Positions 1 through 6,118 of a stretch of DNA of 7,084 bases are shown in pieces. Below the pieces are notes generated by a model that saw only the letters and a list, made by a program, of their open reading frames with translations, was not told the DNA's origin and made no database searches. Both the position numbers and the translations under genes were made by a program. Position 1 is the first letter of the stretch. Each line of letters opens with the position of its first letter. The DNA comes from Candidatus Brocadia sp. (lineage in GTDB: Bacteria; Planctomycetota; Brocadiia; Brocadiales; Brocadiaceae), in the NCBI GenBank assembly GCA_030837935.1, contig JAUQXU010000146.1, positions 1 to 7,084 on the forward strand, given 5' to 3'.

Positions 1-137
1 CATTCTTCCTTCAGACCATTTCTCACGAAATCGCCCTTGAATTTTGCTAGCGGTTCGCGTATATTCAACCTCGAATCTACGGTGATTTTCCCGCAGGGAC
101 TTTCACCCATTAGTTAATGCCCATGCTGGGCGTACAC
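1..137 (-). mobile_element. 5' end of a group II intron (domain I start), cut by the window edge
   Basis: Read on the minus strand, this stretch begins GTGTACGCCCAGCATGGGC, close to the GUGYG start of group II introns. A short hairpin follows (GCCC/GGGC), then GGGTGAAAGTCCC, and near the window edge CGTGAG and TCTGAAGGAAG. I know these as recurring elements of domain I in bacterial group II introns. The intron is a self-splicing, retrotransposing RNA. Its reverse-transcriptase/maturase gene and domains V and VI should lie to the left, outside the window. The 5' splice junction is inferred at 138|137, with the 5' exon at positions above 137. Class and completeness cannot be judged from this fragment. 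The identification rests on remembered sequence patterns, not on a covariance-model search. Confidence 0.8.
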
Positions 138-362
138 AAAACGTTCAACCGGACGTGTAAAAAAGCTGCACGCTGGTTAGCCTGGAGTTGGGCGGTTTCC
201 AAGTCAAAGAAAAGAGCTCAATATGCCATGCGGTATCGATCAGTAAGAGTGGCTCACTGCCATACAGGAAAGAACACACATGCTCTCTGCCCGTGCTGTA
301 TTCACAGGACAAGAGACAATCTCTTGCAGCGAACTCTCAGATCAAATAATGGTATATTAAAT

Positions 363-391
363 ACGACAGGAAAAGATTTTTTGAGTATACT
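363..391 (+). promoter_or_regulatory. Possible sigma70-type promoter for the polysaccharide operon (upstream candidate)
   Basis: ACGACA at 363-368 and TATACT at 386-391 are separated by 17 bases. The -10 matches consensus at five of six positions and the -35 at four. Transcription would start near 398, leaving a leader of roughly 87 bases before the ATG at 485. It is a weak call because AT-rich leaders give such matches by chance. Confidence 0.35.
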
Positions 392-402
392 AAAAGAGAG
401 CA

Positions 403-431
403 TTGAAAAATACAAGATGGAATTGTATCGT
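403..431 (+). promoter_or_regulatory. Possible sigma70-type promoter for the polysaccharide operon (downstream candidate)
   Basis: TTGAAA at 403-408 and TATCGT at 426-431 are 17 bases apart. Here the -35 is the stronger half (five of six) and the -10 the weaker (four of six). It would give a leader of about 47 bases. It competes with the candidate at 363-391, and the sequence does not decide between them. Confidence 0.3.
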
Positions 432-484
432 TACGGTATCGGTATTTCTCATTCATTTTATCCAATGAAGGAAGAGGGCGCGGC

Positions 485-1633
485 ATGCGGGTGGCAATAG
501 TTCATGACTGGCTTACCGGAATGCGGGGAGGCGAGAAGGTTTTGGAGGCCTTCTGCGAACTCTTTCCTGAGGCAGACATCTTTACATTAATCCATCTTCG
601 CGGCTCAGTCTCAAAGATAATAGAGGACAGAACCATACGAACCTCATTCCTTCAAAGGTTGCCTTTCGTAAAGAAGCACTACCGCTCTTTTCTGATGTTG
701 TTCCCTTTGGCGATAGAGGGATTCGATATGAGAGATTATGATATGGTTATATCCAGCAGTCACTGCGTGGCTAAAGGCATACTGACTAATTCATCTGCAC
801 TGCATGTATGTTATTGCCATACCCCCATGCGTTATGTATGGGACCAGTACTATACCTATTTTGGCAGCGACAGGAAGGGACTGGTTTCCAGGTTTTTGAT
901 GCCTGCCGTTGCCCATTATTTGAGGATGTGGGATGTTGCCTCCAGTAACCGGGTGGATTACTTTGTGGCAAACTCCTATCATGTTGCAAACCGGATAAAA
1001 AAATATTATAAAAGAGCGTCAGAGGTTATCCATCCGCCTGTGGATTGTTCACTTTACAGACCTCTGGAGAATCGCAGAGAAGGAGACTATTATCTGATTG
1101 TATCTGCCTTTGCCCCCTATAAGAGGATTGACATTGCTGTAGATGCATTTGAAGAGATGGGTTTACCACTTATCGTTATTGGAGGGGGGCAGGAAGAAGA
1201 GCATATCAGAAAGATGGCAAAGAAGCATGTGCAATGTATCGGATGGCAATCCAGCGAATCTTTGAAGGAATATTATAATGGATGCAGGGCACTGATTTTT
1301 CCGGGGGAAGAAGATTTTGGAATTGTTCCGCTGGAGGCACAGGCATGCGGAAAACCGGTAATTGCCTTTGCAAAAGGCGGTGTACTGGAAACTGTTCATG
1401 GAGTATATCCTTTCTACAATTCTACAACAGAAGTGGTAGCGCAACAGCCGGAAACACCCACCGGGGTGTTTTTCGCAGAACAAACGACAGCATCTTTAAC
1501 AGAGGCTGTAAGGTTTTTTGAACGCCATAAAGATTTGTTTGACCCGGTTTTAATCAGAAAACATGCAGAAAGGTTTGATTGTTTACTATTTAAAGAAAGA
1601 TTTAAACAATATATAGAAAAACTCGTATGCTAA
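485..1633 (+). CDS. GT4-family glycosyltransferase (WbaZ/mannosyltransferase-like)
   Basis: This is a 382-residue cytoplasmic GT-B enzyme that should move a sugar from a nucleotide-sugar donor to a lipid-linked glycan during surface polysaccharide synthesis. The N-terminal acceptor domain opens MRVAIVHDWLTGMRGGEKVL, with the Gly-rich donor-side loop typical of the family. CHTPMRYVWD (111-120) and the RMWD...NRVDYFVANS stretch (148-164) match WbaZ-type mannosyltransferases. The C-terminal donor domain has the E-x7-E signature of retaining GT4 enzymes at Glu276 and Glu284, within EEDFGIVPLEAQACGKPVIAF. There are no membrane segments and the length is normal. The start at 485 is supported by AAGGAAGAGGG at 468-478. 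Its stop overlaps the next gene by 7 bases (ATGCTAA), so the two are probably co-translated. Family membership is secure; the donor sugar (mannose is a guess from resemblance) is not. Confidence 0.92.
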   Translation: MRVAIVHDWLTGMRGGEKVLEAFCELFPEADIFTLIHLRGSVSKIIEDRTIRTSFLQRLPFVKKHYRSFLMLFPLAIEGFDMRDYDMVISSSHCVAKGILTNSSALHVCYCHTPMRYVWDQYYTYFGSDRKGLVSRFLMPAVAHYLRMWDVASSNRVDYFVANSYHVANRIKKYYKRASEVIHPPVDCSLYRPLENRREGDYYLIVSAFAPYKRIDIAVDAFEEMGLPLIVIGGGQEEEHIRKMAKKHVQCIGWQSSESLKEYYNGCRALIFPGEEDFGIVPLEAQACGKPVIAFAKGGVLETVHGVYPFYNSTTEVVAQQPETPTGVFFAEQTTASLTEAVRFFERHKDLFDPVLIRKHAERFDCLLFKERFKQYIEKLVC

Positions 1634-3030
1634 AGAAACACAGCAAGTTTTTTGAGTCGTTGTTACTCTTCGCGGATTGGTTTACCCTGTCTGTTGCATG
1701 GGTATCTTCCTATTATTTACGTTTTTATTCCGGCATCATACCTGTTTATAAAGGGATTCCCCCATTTAAGATCTACCTGACCCTCCTCGTTTTCATGATC
1801 CCATTATGGGGTTTGGTTTTTAAGGTATTTGGGTTGTATCGTCCCCGTAGGGTTTCAACCAGATTTTATGAAATCGTGGATATTGGCAAGGCATCCACGT
1901 TTGCCACCCTGATCCTGGTCTCACTTACCTTCCTTTACCGTCAGTATGAATTTTCCCGGCTGACATTCTTTTATTTTTGGCTTATCAACATCGTGTTACT
2001 CAGCTTGACGCGTATCCTGTTCCGCGAATTTCTCCGTTTCTTACGGCAGAAGGGGTACAATCAGAGATACGCCCTGATTATTGGCACAGAAAAATTAGGG
2101 CAAGACCTTGCAAAACGATTGCAGAAACATCCGGAACTCGGGATTCAGGTTTCAGGTTTCTTAACAAGTGACTTGAATAGTATTGGAAATGCAATACAAA
2201 GGATAAAGGTATTGGGAAAGTATTCGGATGTTCGCGAATTTGTTACGAAGCTTGGTATTGATATTGTTTTCATTGCGCTCCCTTTTAATGCCCATAATCA
2301 CTTACGGGAAGTTTTGGATTGGATTGGTGATGAGATGGTTAGTATCATGGTCTTGCCAGACCTCTTTGAGTTCATTACCCTGCGTGGTAGTGTATGTGAG
2401 TTTGAAGGCATGCCGCTTATCAGCCTTCGCGACACACCGCTCTATGGATGGAATATCATCGGGAAGAGGCTTTTAGATATTATTTTTGCATCTCTCGTAT
2501 TAATTATTACGTCCCCTGTTATAGGAATTGTTGCACTCCTGATCAAAATAACTTCTCAAGGCCCTGTCTTCTTTAAACAGGAAAGGATGGGAATGGATGG
2601 TAAGATATTTAACATGCTCAAATTCCGGACGATGTTTACAAATGCAGAACAGGAAACGGGCCCTGTATGGACGAAGAAGGACGACCCGCGATGCACAAAA
2701 ACAGGTAAATTCCTGAGAAGGACAAGCATCGATGAACTCCCACAATTTATCAATGTGTTACGAGGGGATATGAGTATTGTTGGGCCACGTCCCGAACGGC
2801 CGGTTTTTATAGAAAATTTTAGAAACACCATCCCCAAATACATGTTAAGACACAAGATGAAGGCTGGAATTACTGGCTGGGCACAGGTTAGCGGATGGCG
2901 TGGAAACACATCGCTGGAAAAACGAATTGAATATGACCTGTATTACATTGAAAACTGGACACTAAACTTTGATTTAAAGATAATCTGGCTTACGCTATGG
3001 AATGGATTTGTCAATAAACATGCATATTAG
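1627..3030 (+). CDS. Polyprenyl-phosphate hexose-1-phosphate transferase (WcaJ-like, exopolysaccharide initiation)
   Basis: This 467-residue membrane enzyme should transfer a sugar-1-phosphate, commonly glucose-1-phosphate, from a UDP-sugar to undecaprenyl phosphate, the first step of exopolysaccharide repeat-unit synthesis. Hydrophobic segments lie at about 8-32, 49-70, 88-104 and 112-132. A soluble Rossmann-like domain (about 146-250) follows, as in the long WcaJ/CpsE type. The catalytic sugar-transferase domain starts at KRLLDIIFASLVLI with a re-entrant helix (about 280-307). It continues with GPVFFKQERMG, FNMLKFRTM, the catalytic Asp-Glu pair in TSIDELPQ (Asp369, Glu370), and GDMSIVGPRPERP. 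It ends in the usual GITGWAQVSGWRG and DLYYIENW motifs. All key residues are present and the length is standard. The start overlaps the preceding stop by 7 bases, and the end overlaps the next gene, so it sits mid-operon. The exact sugar is not readable from sequence. Confidence 0.95.
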   Translation: MLKKHSKFFESLLLFADWFTLSVAWVSSYYLRFYSGIIPVYKGIPPFKIYLTLLVFMIPLWGLVFKVFGLYRPRRVSTRFYEIVDIGKASTFATLILVSLTFLYRQYEFSRLTFFYFWLINIVLLSLTRILFREFLRFLRQKGYNQRYALIIGTEKLGQDLAKRLQKHPELGIQVSGFLTSDLNSIGNAIQRIKVLGKYSDVREFVTKLGIDIVFIALPFNAHNHLREVLDWIGDEMVSIMVLPDLFEFITLRGSVCEFEGMPLISLRDTPLYGWNIIGKRLLDIIFASLVLIITSPVIGIVALLIKITSQGPVFFKQERMGMDGKIFNMLKFRTMFTNAEQETGPVWTKKDDPRCTKTGKFLRRTSIDELPQFINVLRGDMSIVGPRPERPVFIENFRNTIPKYMLRHKMKAGITGWAQVSGWRGNTSLEKRIEYDLYYIENWTLNFDLKIIWLTLWNGFVNKHAY

Positions 3031-4606
3031 TAAAATATTTTTTATCATAGCATCAATTTTGTTCATTTTATTCCATGTGTCTGCGGATGTTTCACAATCA
3101 AACACAAACTGGGAAATCAATACACAAGGAGCAAATCTTGCGCGAACCGCCCTTGAAATTGCACAAGAATCCTACCCTGAAATAGACATCGACAAGTATC
3201 TTAAAAAGCTGGATGGCATGGTTAAAAATATCAAGACAAGTCTCGGTGACGAAACAGAGCCGGAACAGATTATCAAAACCATCAATCTTGTAGTTTTTAA
3301 TGAACTCCAATTTCAATATGTACAAACGGGTGATCTCGACTCTATATCCCTCAACAGGGTATTGGATACAAAGATTGGCAACTGCGTAGGGCTGACCATT
3401 CTCTATCTCTGCATAGCAGAAGGTTTACACTTACCCATTTATGGGGTGAGCGTACCAGATCATGTTTTTCTGCGGTATGACGATGGGGATTTTCGTAAAA
3501 ATATTGAGACAGGTTATGAAGGCATGGCTACACCAGACAGCTACTATGTAAATATGCCAGGAAAACGCATTTCACAAACAAGTATCAAGAATGGATATTA
3601 TCTCAAAAATCTTACCACAAATGAGGTAATTGCTAACATTTACCTGAACCGTTCCATAATACAAAAAGAGAAAGGTAATATTAATGCCGCATTAAAAGAT
3701 GTAAACCACGCCATCGAATTGCATGGGAATGATGCTGCAGCCTATTGTAACCGTGGTGTAATTTATGAAAGGTTGAAGGATATTGATCGTGCATTAGACG
3801 ATTATAACAGAGCCATCGTACTGAATCCTGACTATGCACCAACCTATTACAATCGTGGTTCCGCTTATGCCTCAATGGAGATCATCGATAAGGCCATTAT
3901 GGATTATAGCAAGGCATTATCCCTCGACCCCAATTCGATCTTGTCTTATTATAACCGCGGTATTGCCTTTAAAATGGTAGGCAGGGCAGATTTGACCATC
4001 GAAGACCTGAACAATGCCATATCTTTAGACCCGAAATTTTCAGCCGCGTATGCCCATCGCGGCCTCGCTTACGCCGAATCGGGTGAATCAGAAAAAGCCC
4101 TGGCAGATTTCGACAAAGCTCTGGAACTCGATCCCAATAATACTGAAATTTATATGAAAAGAGGCATTATTCATGCTGATGCGCAACGCTTTGACGAGGC
4201 TATTGCAGACATAACAACCTTCATAAAATTTATACCAAACAATGCTTTTGCCTATTATATTAGGGCTAAGGCGTACCGCGGGAAGGGAGATATAGAAAAG
4301 TCTCTGGAGGACTATGGCAGGGTATTAGAATTGAGTCCCCGGATGGCTGGTGTGTATTTTGAACGAGGTCAAATCAAAAACCAGTTGGAAAAACCCGAAG
4401 AAGCCCTTGTTGACTTTAACACCTCTATTGACCTCTTTCCCTACAATCCTTTTGCCTATCTCCATCGTGGAAATACCTTTAAAAAACTGGGTAAAATTCA
4501 GCATGCGCTGAACGATTACCTGGCCTACATAAAACTTAACCCCAATGCCCCCGATGGAGAAGAAGTCAAAGATGCTATAGAGGATTTGAAAAATAATCTA
4601 AAGTAA
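3002..4606 (+). CDS. Exported transglutaminase-like/TPR protein of the polysaccharide operon
   Basis: The product has 534 residues. A hydrophobic export signal (about 10-28, ending VSA before DVSQ) has no lipobox cysteine, so the protein is probably periplasmic or held by an uncleaved anchor. Residues 85-190 resemble the SirB1-type transglutaminase-like domain: LNRVLDTKIGNCVGLTILYL with Cys128, VPDHVFLRY with His154, then NIETGYEG (167-174) where enzymes usually carry the third catalytic acid. From about 212 to 517 there are about nine 34-residue TPRs, seen as recurring AYxxRGxxY...A..D...AI.L.P blocks starting near 246, 280, 314, 348, 382, 416, 450 and 484. Such arrays bind proteins, which suggests a scaffold for polysaccharide assembly or export; that role is inferred from context. 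Neither start has a good ribosome site. The ATG at 3020 gives a shorter, more typical signal peptide and an 11-base overlap instead of 29, and is equally likely. Confidence 0.88.
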   Translation: MDLSINMHISKIFFIIASILFILFHVSADVSQSNTNWEINTQGANLARTALEIAQESYPEIDIDKYLKKLDGMVKNIKTSLGDETEPEQIIKTINLVVFNELQFQYVQTGDLDSISLNRVLDTKIGNCVGLTILYLCIAEGLHLPIYGVSVPDHVFLRYDDGDFRKNIETGYEGMATPDSYYVNMPGKRISQTSIKNGYYLKNLTTNEVIANIYLNRSIIQKEKGNINAALKDVNHAIELHGNDAAAYCNRGVIYERLKDIDRALDDYNRAIVLNPDYAPTYYNRGSAYASMEIIDKAIMDYSKALSLDPNSILSYYNRGIAFKMVGRADLTIEDLNNAISLDPKFSAAYAHRGLAYAESGESEKALADFDKALELDPNNTEIYMKRGIIHADAQRFDEAIADITTFIKFIPNNAFAYYIRAKAYRGKGDIEKSLEDYGRVLELSPRMAGVYFERGQIKNQLEKPEEALVDFNTSIDLFPYNPFAYLHRGNTFKKLGKIQHALNDYLAYIKLNPNAPDGEEVKDAIEDLKNNLK

Positions 4607-4702
4607 GAAAAAAACCGGTTGTCCCAAAGGCGCACGCATTTCCTTTCCTTTGAGTCAACGATGATGTTAATTCAGAACAATGCATCAATCTCATTTATTT
4701 AA

Positions 4703-4732
4703 TTGAAAAATCATTTATAATAAAGGTATAAT
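4703..4732 (+). promoter_or_regulatory. Strong sigma70-type promoter for the TDT transporter
   Basis: TTGAAA at 4703-4708 and a perfect TATAAT at 4727-4732 are 18 bases apart, the best promoter match in the window. Transcription would begin near 4739-4741, giving a leader of about 45 bases. A second TATAAT at 4716-4721 has no partner -35 box. No clear terminator hairpin separates this promoter from the operon before it, so some read-through is possible. Confidence 0.7.
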
Positions 4733-4765
4733 TTTAACGTACTTGTGTATATATAAATTTTTAAC

Positions 4766-4771
4766 AAGGAG
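4766..4771 (+). promoter_or_regulatory. Ribosome binding site that decides the transporter start
   Basis: AAGGAG is a near-perfect Shine-Dalgarno sequence, 13 bases before the ATG at 4785. The spacing is longer than usual, but no other start lies nearer. The frame is also open from a TTG at 4743, but that codon lies almost at the predicted transcription start with nothing upstream of it to bind a ribosome, so ATG 4785 is preferred. Confidence 0.65.
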
Positions 4772-4784
4772 AAATAGTAATAAA

Positions 4785-5879
4785 ATGGGTGTTATAAGAA
4801 ATACAATCAAGACATTTCATCCAGCCTATTTTGCAATGGTGATGTCTACCGGAATAATTTCCATTGCATCTAATCTGCTTGGTTTTAGTGGTATTGCTTA
4901 CGTGCTTTTTTTTCTCAACATCTTTGCATATACCGTTATTTTATCATTACAAATATTGCGGGCAAGGATGTTTTGGGATAATCTTTACAAAGATATTTCC
5001 AACCCAAGACTAAGCCTTGTCTTTTTTACCACTGTTGCAGGTACGAATGTACTGGGAGCCCAGTTTGTCAGCGTAGTAAATCAACCTGAAGTTGCAAAGA
5101 TATTTTGGTATTTTGGCATTTTTCTTTGGACAGTTGTTTCACTATCCACTTTTAGTATCCTATTTATCAAATGTGATCAGAGGATTGAAGTTGTAATGCA
5201 CGGAGGCTGGCTGACTGCGACGGTAGGGACGCAATCACTGGCAGTTTTGGGTGCCTTACTTGCGCCGAAATTCGGGAGTTATGGTACTTTTGTGATATTT
5301 TCTTCCTTTGTGTGGTGGATGATTGGCTCATTTCTGTATATGGTCTTTATTACCCTCATTATTTACCGTCTTGTGTTTTTTAAGGTGTCTCCTGACGCAT
5401 TGGTACCCCCTTATTGGATTAATATGGGTGCCCTTGCCATCACGACGCTGGCAGGTTCAATTTTGTGCATAAATATTCCTAAGGTAGAAGGGCCGTTTGC
5501 GGATTTTTTGGGATTCACAAAAGGATTTACCTTGTTTTTCTGGTCATTCGGCACATGGTGGATACCATTTTTGATAATTATTGGGATATGGAAATACGTC
5601 ATTAATAAAACCCAGTTTAAATACAGTCCCCTTTACTGGGCAATGGTCTTCCCTTTGGGTATGTACACCGCATGCACAATAAGGCTTTCGCAGGCCATTC
5701 AGATGCCATTTATCGCTAATATATCAAAATATTTTATCTATGCTGCGTTTGCTGCATGGGGCTTTATTTTTGTTAACATGATACTTTCAATGATAAAGGC
5801 AGCTACCGCAAAAGAAGATTCTAAAACAAAAGAGGAAAAAGTTATCCAACCTCCGATAACGAGCGTTGCGAAAAGCTAA
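4785..5879 (+). CDS. TDT-family transporter/anion channel (TehA/SLAC1-like)
   Basis: This 364-residue integral membrane protein belongs by appearance to the tellurite-resistance/dicarboxylate transporter (voltage-dependent anion channel) family, whose members include TehA, yeast Mae1 (malate), Ssu1 (sulfite) and plant SLAC1. The family-type opening FHPAYFAMVMSTGI (11-24) is followed by roughly ten hydrophobic helices. Conserved-looking blocks are GGWLTATVGTQSLAVLGALLA (140-160), PPYWINMGALAITTLAGS (208-225), FFWSFGTWWIPF (251-262) and YWAMVFPLGMYTACTIRLS (284-302). After the last helix (about 316-337) there is a charged tail of some 25 residues that should face the cytoplasm. Length and helix count are normal. 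It has its own strong promoter and a hairpin behind it, so it looks monocistronic. The substrate cannot be read: a small anion or a C4-dicarboxylate is likely from the family, and tellurite resistance should not be assumed. Confidence 0.88.
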   Translation: MGVIRNTIKTFHPAYFAMVMSTGIISIASNLLGFSGIAYVLFFLNIFAYTVILSLQILRARMFWDNLYKDISNPRLSLVFFTTVAGTNVLGAQFVSVVNQPEVAKIFWYFGIFLWTVVSLSTFSILFIKCDQRIEVVMHGGWLTATVGTQSLAVLGALLAPKFGSYGTFVIFSSFVWWMIGSFLYMVFITLIIYRLVFFKVSPDALVPPYWINMGALAITTLAGSILCINIPKVEGPFADFLGFTKGFTLFFWSFGTWWIPFLIIIGIWKYVINKTQFKYSPLYWAMVFPLGMYTACTIRLSQAIQMPFIANISKYFIYAAFAAWGFIFVNMILSMIKAATAKEDSKTKEEKVIQPPITSVAKS

Positions 5880-5885
5880 CATTCC

Positions 5886-5923
5886 ACAACAAATCCTGAG
5901 ACTTAAGTCTCAGGATTTGTTGT
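5886..5923. terminator. Perfect 38-bp palindrome, probable terminator of the transporter gene
   Basis: The arms ACAACAAATCCTGAGACTT and their exact complement meet with no spacer at 5904|5905. As RNA this folds into about 17 base pairs closed by a UUAA loop, starting 7 bases after the transporter stop codon. There is no clean U-run after it, but the 3' arm itself is T-rich (GGATTTGTTGTTAT). A terminator or mRNA-stabilising hairpin is the simplest reading. Because it is fully symmetric, a double-stranded protein binding site is also possible. Confidence 0.65.
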
Positions 5924-6036
5924 TATATGGATCAGGTGCTTCGCGGTTTTTAACACAAATTTCTTAGCGATATGTCAGATTCTTCCCGCCAATTCTAACC
6001 TCACCATATCTCCAATTAGTAAAATGTACTGTTCTT

Positions 6037-6052
6037 ATCTGTGTTAATCTGT
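6037..6052. repeat. Short tandem ATCTGT motif in the intergenic stretch
   Basis: ATCTGT occurs at 6037-6042 and again at 6047-6052, exactly 10 bases apart with GTTA between, in an otherwise featureless AT-rich spacer (5924-6118) before the methyltransferase. One helical turn of spacing could suit a regulator, but similar short phrases also occur in dispersed intergenic repeats. The function is unknown. Confidence 0.3.
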
Positions 6053-6085
6053 ATCCCATTACAGAATTTAGGTTATACGTCCCGA

Positions 6086-6091
6086 TATAAT
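6086..6091 (+). promoter_or_regulatory. Possible -10 box for the methyltransferase gene
   Basis: A perfect TATAAT lies 27 bases before the ATG at 6119. No acceptable -35 hexamer sits 16-19 bases upstream. If used, transcription would begin near 6098, giving a leader of about 21 bases without a recognisable ribosome site. The promoter may be activator-dependent, or the match may be chance. Confidence 0.35.
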
Positions 6092-6118
6092 CATCTTGTG
6101 TTTTAAAAATCGCTTGAT

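Larger units (their letters stand above)
138..484. other. Gene-poor stretch: 5' flank of the intron and leader of the polysaccharide operon
   Basis: I see no convincing gene in these 347 bases. On the minus strand a frame stays open from 336 to a TGA at 145-147, 7 bases before the intron junction. It has no good start codon and no recognised family, so it could be a gene remnant or chance. On the plus strand an open frame starting inside the intron at 117 runs to 500, but its product is basic, rich in Cys, His and Arg, unlike any family I know, and overlaps the start of the glycosyltransferase. The right half (about 340-484) is AT-richer and carries two weak promoter-like pairs and the ribosome binding site for the gene at 485. 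Confidence 0.6.

Noticed and set aside
117..500. Plus-strand open frame of 127 codons before the glycosyltransferase
   Set aside because: It starts inside the group II intron, reads across the intron junction, has no ribosome site or known family, shows a biased Cys/His/Arg-rich composition, and overlaps the well-supported start at 485.
2500..2909. Minus-strand open frames within the sugar transferase and similar ones in the other genes
   Set aside because: They are antisense to strongly conserved catalytic motifs and have no family features of their own.
3700..4560. Repetitive DNA in the TPR region as a nucleotide-level repeat array
   Set aside because: The period of about 102 bases reflects 34-residue TPR units that are diverged at the DNA level. 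It is protein repeat structure, not a CRISPR or satellite array.
4620..4665. CAAAGG...CCTTTG inverted repeat after the TPR gene as a terminator
   Set aside because: The stem is only 5-6 base pairs around a loop of 11 or more bases, and no T-run follows. It is too weak to call.
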